A stretch of 63,325 nt of DNA from Deltaproteobacteria bacterium (GCA_029262535.1 JAJCZF010000056.1:1-63325), one strand, 5' to 3'; shown: positions 1 to 8,478, numbered from the stretch's first letter. Notes: generated by a model from the sequence alone, not told the origin. Program-made: numbers and translations.

Positions 1-495
<495 letters not shown>

Positions 496-624
496 AGTTT
501 TTCAGTACGCACTTTGATTGTAAGCACAATCTAAGAAGCTAAGCGTTCGGTCTTCAATTTCCGGCGTCTTATAAGAATTACAAACTAAAAAAACCTTATA
601 CGAGTGGAAAAACGAAATTCGCTT

Positions 625-740
<116 letters not shown>

Positions 741-750
741 ATTATTAAAA

Positions 751-790
751 AAGCCCTCCGTCTCATTAGAGACGGAGGGCTTTGTTTGTT
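751..790 (+). terminator. Rho-independent terminator of the rRNA operon
   Basis: A perfect 14-bp stem (751-764 with 769-782, loop ATTA) is followed by a T-rich run, TTTGTTTGTTTTT. It starts 11 nt after the 5S end and closes the rRNA transcript. Confidence 0.93.
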
Positions 791-924
791 TTTAGAGGGA
801 GGTTAAGTTCTCCGCTCGTCAGTAGGATGCGTAGTACACTTACAAGTGCGCAATATTGAGTGTCTTGAGAAAGTGTGATTCATAAGAATAAGAGCGAGTA
901 GCAATAGTATTAAGTATAATTGTT

Positions 925-954
925 GCCATTACTGGCTTGCTAGCCAGTAATGGC
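925..954. repeat. 12-bp inverted repeat downstream of the amidotransferase gene
   Basis: GCCATTACTGGC (925-936) and GCCAGTAATGGC (943-954) form a perfect hairpin with a 6-nt loop, 26 nt past the stop of the minus-strand amidotransferase gene. There is no clear T-run on either strand, so it may be a weak terminator, an RNA-stability hairpin or a protein site. The rest of 796-979 shows nothing recognisable. Confidence 0.5.
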
Positions 955-979
955 CATTCCGAACTATTTCTGAGGGCTA

Positions 980-1843
980 TCATCTAATTTCTCTTATATC
1001 AAACGAACGATCGCTTCTTAGTATCACCATACGGTTTGGGTCTACCTTCTGCCAGCCCGTATCCTTGTTTAGCGGCTCCGAGGCAATAATTATAGATGGG
1101 TGATCTGTCCGCGTCTCATCGAAGATATATTCGCCGTTAGAACAGATAACCTCACCTTGGGAGTGTATGTATAGGGATGCGGCAGTGTCTGGATTGGTGT
1201 CTACATACCGCGATGCTACGGCCGATTTTCCATCTGTTATGGCAATATTTAGTACTGAACGGCCTTCAATGCCAGCCTCTGCTTTCATCTCTACAATATC
1301 GGATATCGTTTTCATAAGTGCTTCTGCCATGGGCTCGCTTCTATCCTCATCATTTTCAGCTTTTATGCTCCTGTAGTGATCCATAAAGAGCGCAAAAAAA
1401 TGTTCCGAATCGGTAGAGCCGAGAATAGAGTTGTATGCTTCGTCTGAAAGCTTCTCTATGAGCGTACGGCGAATTTTATTAAAGTCTCTGATTGCGCCGT
1501 TATGGACAAACGAAAATGGTCCGTAGCTGAAGGGGTGGCAATTTAACTGGGTGACGGGCAGGCCGTGAGTCGCGGCGCGTACGTGAGCCAGTACGCAGCC
1601 ACTTTGCATTACGGGAGCAAGGTTTTGTAAATTCATGTTACTCCACGCGGGTGCTATATCTTTAAAAACAACCGGGTTCTTGCTTACGTGCGGCACATAC
1701 CATGCCACCCCGAAGCCGTCTCCGTTAAGAGGCTCTTTGCGCTCTTTACTGTGAAAGCTCTGATTAATTAGAGAATGATCCGGTTCGACGATGAGTGAAC
1801 TTAGAGTTATCTCGCTACCGAGATACAAAACGAAACGGCACAT
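980..1843 (-). CDS. Class II glutamine amidotransferase (YafJ-like)
   Basis: A 287-aa Ntn-hydrolase glutaminase. The catalytic Cys is residue 2, exposed once Met is removed. It is followed by NGDGFGVAW (40-48), AHVRAAT (86-92), CHPF (102-105) and HNG (114-116), the expected glutamine-site and oxyanion-hole segments. No synthase domain is attached. Family members of this size hydrolyse glutamine or gamma-glutamyl amides, or hand ammonia to a partner. The gene lies 106 nt downstream of a RimK-like ATP-grasp ligase on the same strand, so the two are probably co-transcribed and may act on one gamma-glutamyl product. The substrate cannot be read from the sequence. Confidence 0.85.
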   Translation of the reverse strand: MCRFVLYLGSEITLSSLIVEPDHSLINQSFHSKERKEPLNGDGFGVAWYVPHVSKNPVVFKDIAPAWSNMNLQNLAPVMQSGCVLAHVRAATHGLPVTQLNCHPFSYGPFSFVHNGAIRDFNKIRRTLIEKLSDEAYNSILGSTDSEHFFALFMDHYRSIKAENDEDRSEPMAEALMKTISDIVEMKAEAGIEGRSVLNIAITDGKSAVASRYVDTNPDTAASLYIHSQGEVICSNGEYIFDETRTDHPSIIIASEPLNKDTGWQKVDPNRMVILRSDRSFDIREIR

Positions 1844-1949
1844 ATGTCGGTTCCCCTTATTGTCAGTTCATTAATCTACTGCAAATGCCCGGAGACTGCA
1901 ATACATCCTTGAATGGATGGTTAAACTTAACTTCTCTCAACAGGCAGTC

Positions 1950-2858
1950 TTATGAGTATAGCCCCAGTCGTATCCTCATAAAGTCAAAGATGACTTTGGC
2001 TACGTTTATGTCGTGGCACTCTTCCATACCGCGGAACCCTGGAGATGAATTTATCTCACATATCTTAAAATGATCTCCGTCGAAGAGAAGGTCAACTCCG
2101 GCGATATCGAGGTTGCATATCCTGCTGGCCTCGGTAGCGATCCATTCAATCTCGCTCGTCAGTTCATACGGCTCCACCGATCCCCCGTCCGAGAAGTTCG
2201 CCTTAAAGGAGCCGTCCTTTGATTTCCTCTTCATGCAGCTAATGGCTCGCCCCCCGACCGTAATCACCCTGAGATCCTCTCCGACCTTTGACTTTACGTA
2301 CTCCTGGAGGATAATATTGGCGTTACTCTTGGTCGCACAGACGAGATTCATCAGGTCCTCGAACTGTGCCTTATTCTCCGAAAGAAATACGCCCGCGCCC
2401 TGGCTTCCGTAGACCGTCTTTACCACAACCGGGAAGCCCAGTAATTTTTCGACAAGGGAGATATCCACAGGAAACTTGGCAAGCATGGTCTTGGCGAAGG
2501 GAAGATTGCTTGAAGCAAGCACCTGCTGGGTGTAGAGCTTATCCTTAACCAGCTCTATCGCATCGGACTTGTTAAATGAATAAACTCCGAGGCGTTCAAG
2601 GTGCCTTATCACGGCAAGTGCGAAGTAAGTTGTCGAGGCCCCCATGCGCGGCAGAAAAAAGTCGGGAAGAGTAACAACTTCTCCATCGACACGAATGCTC
2701 TTGCGGTCGTCACGGGTAACGATGAGATCGAACTGTTCTGGTTTGAGCACATTAAGTTCAATACCGTATTCTTCGGCAGCCTTCTGAAATTGGTTTACCT
2801 CGTATTGCTCAGGCGTAATTTCTACCTCGCCCTTTTTATAAAGCATATAACCTTTCAT
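1950..2858 (-). CDS. rimK: RimK-family alpha-L-glutamate ligase (ATP-grasp)
   Basis: 302 aa, the usual RimK size. ATP-grasp signatures are visible: the conserved Lys in VVVKTVYG (K147), the flexible glycine loop GSQGAGV (151-157), LQEYV with the adenine-contacting Glu (E186), EDLR (194-197), and the Mg-binding C-terminal motif ICEINSSPGFRG (E268, N270). Members ligate glutamate, or a related amino acid, to a peptide or protein such as ribosomal S6, or make small gamma-glutamyl compounds. It is first of a minus-strand pair with the glutamine amidotransferase. It is translated from an ATG preceded by GAATAGAGAG. The acceptor is unknown. The 5' region 2859-3156 holds its promoter area but no clear gene. 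Confidence 0.82.
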   Translation of the reverse strand: MKGYMLYKKGEVEITPEQYEVNQFQKAAEEYGIELNVLKPEQFDLIVTRDDRKSIRVDGEVVTLPDFFLPRMGASTTYFALAVIRHLERLGVYSFNKSDAIELVKDKLYTQQVLASSNLPFAKTMLAKFPVDISLVEKLLGFPVVVKTVYGSQGAGVFLSENKAQFEDLMNLVCATKSNANIILQEYVKSKVGEDLRVITVGGRAISCMKRKSKDGSFKANFSDGGSVEPYELTSEIEWIATEASRICNLDIAGVDLLFDGDHFKICEINSSPGFRGMEECHDINVAKVIFDFMRIRLGLYS

Positions 2859-3138
2859 TCTCTCTATTCTCCTTCTTAGGTTGTCTTCTTATTAAGACCA
2901 ATATTTTATTCCTTTTTTTTAGCAAAGAAAAGAAAATTATCATTTGCTCAAAGAACCTGCTCATTATTCGGAGAATATACTGTTGATTCTTAGGTAAACG
3001 AAACAATGGGTTGTAATGAGTCATAGCTCTCTAATACAGGAAGAAAGCGTGAAGCAGCAAAAACATCTCCCTGAAAAGGCCACTGGTGTTGGCTAAACCA
3101 TCAAGCCTGGCTACTCTGAACATAATTTTCCACTTTTA

Positions 3139-3147
3139 TGCTATAAT
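3139..3147 (+). promoter_or_regulatory. Extended -10 promoter for the 3157 gene
   Basis: TGCTATAAT is a perfect extended -10 box (TGn followed by TATAAT at 3142-3147). It ends 9 nt before the ATG at 3157, so transcription would start very close to the start codon. No good -35 hexamer is present. The same TGnTATAAT block recurs at 5237 and 55504. Confidence 0.5.
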
Positions 3148-3156
3148 CTATATACT

Positions 3157-3570
3157 ATGAAGAAAATCCTATTCATTATCTTATTTATATGTACACTCTT
3201 TGCCCCCTCTGAATCTCTGGCGCGTTTTTCCGGCTCGCCGGCTGGCGAGGTCACGGTGGAACTCGAAGCCGGAAGGGGCGCGGAGGCCTTGAGGGCGGCT
3301 TATGTTAAGGGGCTTTTGCTCGGATATGACGAGCGGCGTTACGACTCCGGGGCGGGTATTGTTGAGCTGAGGCGTATTGAAAATGATGATAAAAGTGGGG
3401 TGGCTGTGAATTATTTTATAAGGATAGATCTCAATAAGAATAGCTCTCCCCCGACCATTTCCATCCGGGGCGAGGATATGGAAATGGTCGGGGGAGCAAC
3501 TTACATAAGGGACGATATTCGTGATATCGCAGAGGCCGTTCGGGGCTGTTGCGGACTCTCTTTTCGGTAG
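3157..3570 (+). CDS. Small secreted protein of unknown function
   Basis: 137 aa. Residues 1-22 form a signal peptide (MKK, then a hydrophobic stretch ending near SLA-R), so the protein is probably periplasmic. I do not recognise a family. The mature part is mixed alpha/beta with an early helix (AGRGAEALRAAYVKGLLLG) and two adjacent Cys near the C-terminus. Its coding sequence contains a perfect 19-bp inverted repeat (see separate entry) that encodes parts of a probable strand-turn-strand. An extended -10 promoter lies directly upstream, and the next gene starts 46 nt after the stop. Confidence 0.7.
   Translation: MKKILFIILFICTLFAPSESLARFSGSPAGEVTVELEAGRGAEALRAAYVKGLLLGYDERRYDSGAGIVELRRIENDDKSGVAVNYFIRIDLNKNSSPPTISIRGEDMEMVGGATYIRDDIRDIAEAVRGCCGLSFR
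3446..3496. repeat. Perfect 19-bp inverted repeat inside a coding region
   Basis: CTCCCCCGACCATTTCCAT (3446-3464) is exactly reverse-complementary to 3478-3496, with a 13-nt loop. It lies in frame within the 3157-3570 gene. A perfect hairpin of this length in a coding sequence is unexpected by chance. Confidence 0.85.
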
Positions 3571-3616
3571 TTTTGAGAGCTTGACGAAGTAGGTCTAATC
3601 CTGTAAGATAGCCCTT

Positions 3617-3883
3617 ATGGAATGTAAATATCTTAAGAAAATAAAGTCACCATCAAGGCATAGAAAGATCGGTAATGAGGACGACAGGGGCGAGTTCGGC
3701 TCCGGTGGAGGCCAGGACGGCGAAGGCTCCGGGTCGATGATGTGGCTCTGCCGTTACGTCATAGAGACAGGAAAGGGCGGCGCTTATGGCGTTCGTCACT
3801 GTCCTTACGAGATGGGCCCTGATTCCGAATGTCTCTTCATTACCGATGAAGGCGGCCCCTACCCTCCCGATAAGAAGGAATAA
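3617..3883 (+). CDS. Small hypothetical protein, glycine-rich with four cysteines
   Basis: 88 aa with no family that I recognise. The N-terminus is basic (KYLKKIKSPSRHRK). The middle is Gly/Asp/Glu-rich. The C-terminal half holds Cys45, Cys62 and Cys72 together with His61; Cys3 is at the N-terminus. Third-position base use matches the neighbours, which supports coding. The start ATG has only a weak ribosome-binding site. It sits alone between a secreted protein and a diguanylate cyclase. The cysteine pattern could hold a metal, but that is a guess. Confidence 0.5.
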   Translation: MECKYLKKIKSPSRHRKIGNEDDRGEFGSGGGQDGEGSGSMMWLCRYVIETGKGGAYGVRHCPYEMGPDSECLFITDEGGPYPPDKKE

Positions 3884-3931
3884 GGTCTAACTTACAGGGC
3901 AAAGTTATAGGTTCCTTAAGTAGACGGACAG

Positions 3932-4882
3932 TTGCGTCCGCAACTATGGGTCTTTATAGTGAGCGATTTAAAGCAAACTACCTCTCTTGAGCATTCGGAC
4001 CTGATAAAGGTGCTGCTCGTCGAAGATGATCCGCACTTTGCGATCCTCATTTCGGAGATGCTTAAGAGCGCTTCATCCCGCTTAGATGCCGGACCGGCTT
4101 ATCTTGTTAGATCTGTTAACTCCTTTGCCGACGCTACCACCGCTTGCGAGGAGGAAGAGTTCTCTCTTGCCTTGCTCGATCTATCACTTCCAGACAGCCA
4201 GTTATCCGAGACAATGAAGCGCATAGGCGAGCTCTCTCCGCATATGGCGGTCATAGTCTTAACAGGTCACGCAGAAGAGGATTTCGGGCTCCGGGCTGTT
4301 CGCTCCGGGGCGCAGGATTACCTTGTAAAAGGGCTTATAGATAGAGAGCTTCTTGTGCGTTCAATCTCATATTCACTTGAGCGCCAGGGCCTTCAGCGTG
4401 AGCTTAGGGCCCTTTCTTTAAGGGATGAGCTTACCGGCCTCTATAATAGAAGGGGTCTATTTACGTTGGCTCTGGAGCAGTTCAAGAGTGCCAAAAGGCT
4501 CGGAAACAAGCTCTTTCTTGTCTTTACCGATATGGATTCCTTTAAAGAGGTAAATGACAACTTTGGTCACGACGCAGGCGACAAGGCGCTTCGGGAATAT
4601 GCCGCTCTGCTTATGAGGACCTTCCGAGAGTCGGATATAGTGTCGCGTTTAGGTGGGGACGAGTTTGTCGTGCTCGTGGCTAATGCCGCTAATGAAGAGA
4701 ATTTAGATAATATATTATCTCGCCTTTACGCCTCTTTAGATAGGCTCAACTCGGTCCCGGACCGTCCGTTTTCAATTAAGGTAAGTGTTGGTACCGCTAT
4801 CTTTGATCCTGAAAAGCCCATAGATATAGAGGAGCTTATCGCCGAGGCCGATAGAGAGATGTACAAAAGTAAAAAACAATAA
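3932..4882 (+). CDS. Response regulator-GGDEF diguanylate cyclase
   Basis: Makes cyclic di-GMP under phosphorylation control. The receiver domain (about 24-150) has the acidic pair in EDD, phospho-acceptor D83 (LLDLSLPD), T111 and K133. The GGDEF domain (about 160-316) carries the intact motif RLGGDEF (GGDEF at 241-245) and an RESD inhibitory I-site five residues before it, so both catalysis and product inhibition are expected. This is a WspR/PleD-like architecture with a single receiver. The coordinates use a TTG start; a GTG at 3959 is an equally plausible start and would remove nine residues ahead of the receiver. No kinase gene is adjacent. Glutaredoxin follows after 12 nt. Confidence 0.92.
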   Translation: MRPQLWVFIVSDLKQTTSLEHSDLIKVLLVEDDPHFAILISEMLKSASSRLDAGPAYLVRSVNSFADATTACEEEEFSLALLDLSLPDSQLSETMKRIGELSPHMAVIVLTGHAEEDFGLRAVRSGAQDYLVKGLIDRELLVRSISYSLERQGLQRELRALSLRDELTGLYNRRGLFTLALEQFKSAKRLGNKLFLVFTDMDSFKEVNDNFGHDAGDKALREYAALLMRTFRESDIVSRLGGDEFVVLVANAANEENLDNILSRLYASLDRLNSVPDRPFSIKVSVGTAIFDPEKPIDIEELIAEADREMYKSKKQ

Positions 4883-4894
4883 GGAGGCTCTTTA

Positions 4895-5140
4895 ATGACT
4901 CTACCGATAAAACTATATCAGATGCAAGGCTGTCCGTACTGCCGTAAGGTTTCGGAGTTGCTTGACCGAAAAGGACTCGAATACGAAAACGTATGGGTCT
5001 ATGAAGGTGAGAACGACGAGGCCGAACGGGCAATGCTGACAGAGCTAACGGGGCAGCGCCTGGTGCCCGTGATCGACTATGACGGCACGATAATTAACGA
5101 TTCGTCAAGGATTGTCGACTTTATAGAAGACAAGCATTAA
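4895..5140 (+). CDS. grx: Glutaredoxin
   Basis: 81 aa, a single thioredoxin-fold glutaredoxin. The dithiol active site CPYC is at residues 13-16. The cis-proline segment is LVPVIDYDG (TVP-equivalent), and a C-terminal DSSRIVDFIE helix resembles the GST N-terminal type. It reduces disulfides or glutathione mixed disulfides in the cytoplasm. A very good ribosome-binding site, AAGGAGG, lies 8 nt before the ATG, and the gene is 12 nt behind the diguanylate cyclase, so the two may share a transcript. A thiol-reducing role near an arsenate reductase (5433) is suggestive only, because that reductase looks thioredoxin-coupled. Confidence 0.88.
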   Translation: MTLPIKLYQMQGCPYCRKVSELLDRKGLEYENVWVYEGENDEAERAMLTELTGQRLVPVIDYDGTIINDSSRIVDFIEDKH

Positions 5141-5236
5141 AGTTTTAGATTTGTATAAAAGTATCACCTCCTGGCCGCCGGGTACTGCCGGTTGCCAAGA
5201 ATGATACCTCAAATCTGCTTTGCGCACTGTGCGGTG

Positions 5237-5335
5237 TGCTATAATAATAAGTAGGAAGATACTTATCTAAAATTAGTATTCTTTCTATCCTCCTGTGCCG
5301 CGGGGGACGCGTCAGCGTCTCTCGCGGTCTTTTTT
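5237..5335 (+). ncRNA. Candidate small RNA with own promoter and terminator
   Basis: An extended -10 box TGCTATAAT (5237-5245) is followed after about 50 nt by a classical terminator. Its continuous 13-bp stem pairs 5298-5310 with 5315-5327 (two G-U pairs, loop GTCA), followed by TCTTTTTTT. There is no open frame between. The predicted transcript is about 5252-5335, about 85 nt, and carries a C-rich TATCCTCCTG segment (about 5286-5295) able to pair with Shine-Dalgarno sequences. It does not match an RNA family that I recognise. Confidence 0.5.
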
Positions 5336-5355
5336 CAGGATTAAATGCGGTTGAT

Positions 5356-5383
5356 TTGACCGATTGTATCCTGTTATTATGAT
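5356..5383 (+). promoter_or_regulatory. Sigma70-type promoter of arsC-phoB-phoR
   Basis: TTGACC (5356-5361), a 16-nt spacer and TATGAT (5378-5383), placing the start of transcription near 5390, about 43 nt before the arsC start codon. Confidence 0.5.
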
Positions 5384-5432
5384 AAAAATATCTAAGAAGC
5401 AGTTCTATAAAGTTTTAGGAAAGGCTTAAGCA

Positions 5433-5876
5433 GTGAAAAAGATTTTATTTTTATGTATAGGAAATACCTGCCGCTCTCAGATGGCCGAGGGTTTTGCCTG
5501 GTCTCACGGAGGGGAAGATGTTGAGATAAAGAGCGGCGGCACATCCGCGCTCGGTTATGTGCACCCGGCTACTATTCGCGCGATGAGCGAGGTCGGAATA
5601 AATATCTCGGACCAAACATCGGATCAGGTCACAAAAGATATTATAGAGTGGGCCGATATCGTAATTACGCTTGGTTGTTGCACGGCAGACGAGATATGTC
5701 CGCCCTCTTATAAGGGTGAAAAGCAGGACTGGCCTATTGAAGACCCTTTTGGGCGTGACGACGCTTTCATGCGCCATGTCAGGGATGATATTGAAAAAAG
5801 GGTCGTGGCTCTCTTGGCCCCGTATGCCTTAAAATATGATGGCGGCGGCGCAGGTACGGCGGATGAGGACCGATAG
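5433..5876 (+). CDS. arsC: Arsenate reductase, low-molecular-weight phosphatase type
   Basis: 147 aa. The P-loop CIGNTCRS (C8 to R14, CX5R) is that of low-molecular-weight tyrosine phosphatases. The extra cysteines in LGCCTADEICP (C83 and C90 region) match the relay cysteines of thioredoxin-coupled ArsC, and DWPIEDPFG holds the catalytic Asp-Pro. It reduces arsenate to arsenite. The start is GTG, with AGGAAAGG upstream. Its stop is immediately followed by the phoB start, so it leads the arsC-phoB-phoR operon. No arsenite exporter or ArsR is in the window. A plain protein phosphatase is the less likely alternative. Confidence 0.85.
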   Translation: MKKILFLCIGNTCRSQMAEGFAWSHGGEDVEIKSGGTSALGYVHPATIRAMSEVGINISDQTSDQVTKDIIEWADIVITLGCCTADEICPPSYKGEKQDWPIEDPFGRDDAFMRHVRDDIEKRVVALLAPYALKYDGGGAGTADEDR

Positions 5877-6605
5877 GTGAGCATGGAAGAGATAAAGATA
5901 CTCGCCGTAGATGACGAGACGGATATTCTAAACCTGCTCTCTTATAATCTTAAGAAGGCCGGTTTTTCAGTGCTTACTGCGGAGGACGGTCCCGAGGCGC
6001 TTGATATCGCCGGTAAGGAATGCCCGGCCCTTATCGTGCTCGACATCATGTTGCCCAATATGGAGGGCACCGAAGTGCTTAAGCGGCTCAAAGGCGAGGG
6101 CGGCACACGAAATATCCCTGTAATAATGTTAACGGCCAAGGGCGAGGAGATAGACCGCATCGTAGGGCTTGAGCTTGGCGCCGACGATTATATAACAAAA
6201 CCATTCAGCCCGAGAGAGTTGATATTGAGGGTGCGGGCTATCTTAAAGCGCGGCGGACCGAGGGGTGAAGAAGAGGCCCCGGAGAAGGCGGCGGCTCCGT
6301 CCGAGATATTATCTTACGGCGCGCTTACGATCGATACATCTCGCCATAAGGTGAGTGTCGCGGGTGTGGGTATTGATCTTACCTCAACCGAGTTCAGACT
6401 TATTACAGAGTTAATCAAGGGCAGGGGCAGGGTGCTTACGAGAGATGTTTTGCTGGACCGTGCATGGGGCGAGGACTTTCACGTCACCGACCGCACGGTC
6501 GATACACATATAAGGCGTCTCAGGGTGAAGCTCGGAGAGGCTGGTCTTTATATAGAGACTGTTCGTGGCGCGGGTTATCGTTTTACCGATGAGGAAGGCT
6601 CTTAG
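5877..6605 (+). CDS. phoB: Phosphate regulon response regulator PhoB (OmpR family)
   Basis: 242 aa. The receiver domain (about 6-125) has acidic residues D12-D13, phospho-acceptor D56 (LIVLDIMLP), T86 and K108. The winged-helix DNA-binding domain (about 145-240) has the typical RVLTRDVLLDRAWG, DRTVDTHIRRLRVKLG and VRGAGYRF segments. The gene starts with GTG directly after the arsC stop; an ATG two codons in is an alternative. phoR follows with no gap. The PhoB assignment rests on the kinase partner lacking membrane segments, the nearby pst operon and the 11-bp operator repeats before pstC. Confidence 0.88.
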   Translation: MSMEEIKILAVDDETDILNLLSYNLKKAGFSVLTAEDGPEALDIAGKECPALIVLDIMLPNMEGTEVLKRLKGEGGTRNIPVIMLTAKGEEIDRIVGLELGADDYITKPFSPRELILRVRAILKRGGPRGEEEAPEKAAAPSEILSYGALTIDTSRHKVSVAGVGIDLTSTEFRLITELIKGRGRVLTRDVLLDRAWGEDFHVTDRTVDTHIRRLRVKLGEAGLYIETVRGAGYRFTDEEGS

Positions 6606-7643
6606 ATGTCTGTTACGGCGATAGTTGAGGCCATTGCGAGCGAGATACAGACCGGCGCGGTCGCACTCGACTCCGGAAAAAAGGTCTTATATGCAAATCC
6701 TTTTATCTTAAAATCGTTCAAGGCCAAGGGAGAACTCTCGGGCAGACCGCTATCGGAGCTTTTTGAAGATAAGTCGCTGCTCTCTGCCGTTGACGCCGCC
6801 GTTTTAAAAGCAGATAGTGGCGGCTTTGAAGTCGATAGCAAGGACGAGTTTATAGAGATAAGGGAGTCCGGCAGATACTATAACGCCAGGCTCGTACCCA
6901 TTACCGACGGTAACCTCTTGATATTTCTCAGAGATACCACGGAAGAGAAACGTGTCGAGGCTATTAAGAAGGACTTTGTCGCCAATGTTTCACACGAACT
7001 TCGCACTCCGCTGGCCTCTATAAAGGGTTATTCCGAGACGCTGCTCGACGGCGGCATGGATGATTTTGATACGGCTCGTGACTTCCTGCGGGTAATAGAT
7101 AAGAACGCGACGCGCATGAGTCGCCTCATAAACGACCTGCTTATCCTTTCGCGCCTTGAGGGAGAGCAGATCTCTATTGAGCTGACGCGGCTTGATATTA
7201 ATGAGCTTGTTAATTCCATGCTGCCGGGTTTTACAAAACTGGCAGCCGACAAAGGTGTCTCTCTTTCAAGCTGCCTTACCGAAGAGCCCATGATGCTCTT
7301 TGGCGATCGTGACCGCCTCGAACAGGTCATGGTTAATTTATTGGATAACGCCATAAAGTACACGCCCAAGGGCGGTTCCGTCTGCGTAGGTTTTAAGATC
7401 GATGGCGGCGAGGTTCAGGTCTACGTCACCGATACCGGCCTCGGTATACCCAAAAAGGACCTGCCGCGTATCTTCGAAAGATTCTACCGCGTTGATAAGG
7501 CCCGGAGCCGCGAGATGGGCGGCACCGGATTGGGCCTTGCAATAGTAAAACATATCCTGCAGGGCCACGGCGGCAGGGTATGGGTCGAGAGCGAGACCGG
7601 AAAAGGCTCGACCTTCAGCTTTACCTTAAAGGCGGCGAGTTAG
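6606..7643 (+). CDS. phoR: PhoR-like sensor histidine kinase with PAS domain
   Basis: 345 aa. A PAS domain covers about 8-110. The HisKA box FVANVSHELRTPLASIKGY carries phospho-acceptor H130. The catalytic domain has N-box NLLDNAIKYTP, G1 DTGLGIP, F-box IFERFYRVD and G2 GGTGLGLAIV. Unlike E. coli PhoR, no transmembrane segment is seen at the N-terminus, so the kinase is predicted cytosolic, or membrane-bound only through partners such as PhoU and PstB. It starts right after the phoB stop and pairs with it. In the PhoR system, phosphate sufficiency is sensed through the Pst transporter and PhoU, both encoded just downstream. Confidence 0.87.
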   Translation: MSVTAIVEAIASEIQTGAVALDSGKKVLYANPFILKSFKAKGELSGRPLSELFEDKSLLSAVDAAVLKADSGGFEVDSKDEFIEIRESGRYYNARLVPITDGNLLIFLRDTTEEKRVEAIKKDFVANVSHELRTPLASIKGYSETLLDGGMDDFDTARDFLRVIDKNATRMSRLINDLLILSRLEGEQISIELTRLDINELVNSMLPGFTKLAADKGVSLSSCLTEEPMMLFGDRDRLEQVMVNLLDNAIKYTPKGGSVCVGFKIDGGEVQVYVTDTGLGIPKKDLPRIFERFYRVDKARSREMGGTGLGLAIVKHILQGHGGRVWVESETGKGSTFSFTLKAAS

Positions 7644-7660
7644 GGTTCTTTCGAGGAAAG

Positions 7661-8371
7661 CTAGACTGTCTCGGCTAGCAACCTGTCGAACTTCTTTCGC
7701 CAGGTTTTGTATCTTTCAAAGTAATTAAACCCGCATACCATAGTGATATCACGCCCTTTGATGATCCTAGCTATCATTCGACCGCCCTCTTCTGTCTTCT
7801 CTTTAGGGCCGTAGGGGTTGTAGACGAGTTTGTCCTCTCTTTGAAATAGGTAGTCGCATATAAATAATACCTCGCCATGGATATAGAAGGTAAAACCCGG
7901 TGTATGGCCGTTTATATGATAGGCCTCAAGCCCTCCGGCCTTGAAATCGCCTTCAAATAGGGTGTCGAAGTCGTGGTGCTTTACGATATCGTGCTCGCTG
8001 TCGGCCCGGTGTATGTAAACCTTTGCGCCGTCTTCTTCGCGGTAGAGGTTCGAGGCTCCGAGAAAGTGGTGGTGGGTGAATAGGATAGAGCGCGGCGCAC
8101 CGAGACCAGGCGTAAAGCTCGAAGGGCAGTCTATCCAAAAGCTGCGCCCGACCGCTTCTACGCAATATGCGCTATGTTCAAGACCAAGTTCAGGCTCGGA
8201 GCGCAGGCATGTGACATTATCGGTGACGGGTGTGGACTTTACTATAAAAGACTCGCTACACTCTGCGCTCGTTATGAATTTTTCTTTCGGCGCGTTGCAG
8301 AAGGGGCAATTATCCGGGTGGTGCCCGATCATATTAAAGCCGCATACGAGACATACATATTGCCCTTTCAT
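7661..8371 (-). CDS. Rubredoxin-like zinc/iron knuckle fused to a degenerate MBL-fold domain
   Basis: 236 aa. The N-terminal 30 residues hold two CxxC knuckles (C7/C10 and C22/C25), rubredoxin-like. An MBL-fold domain follows, but its signature THxHxDH reads THHHFLG (99-105), so the Asp and the last His are replaced. A later His (NGHTPG) and Asp (FICDYLF) are kept. It may bind one metal, or have lost hydrolase activity and act in electron transfer or sensing. It converges with phoR (17-nt gap) and is divergent from pstC, sharing the 237-nt region that holds the PhoB-box array. Function is unknown. Confidence 0.72.
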   Translation of the reverse strand: MKGQYVCLVCGFNMIGHHPDNCPFCNAPKEKFITSAECSESFIVKSTPVTDNVTCLRSEPELGLEHSAYCVEAVGRSFWIDCPSSFTPGLGAPRSILFTHHHFLGASNLYREEDGAKVYIHRADSEHDIVKHHDFDTLFEGDFKAGGLEAYHINGHTPGFTFYIHGEVLFICDYLFQREDKLVYNPYGPKEKTEEGGRMIARIIKGRDITMVCGFNYFERYKTWRKKFDRLLAETV

Positions 8372-8478
8372 AAGACCCCCCTCAAAGTGGTTGCGTGTTG
8401 GATTATAAGCACTATAATAGAGTTTAGCGCAATTCGTGGTTCAGCGCATCACTAAATAAGGGATAGTTGCCCTGCTTC

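Noticed and set aside
496..624. tRNA gene in the 23S-5S spacer
   Set aside because: No cloverleaf or T-arm consensus is present; the spacer holds only processing-type hairpins.
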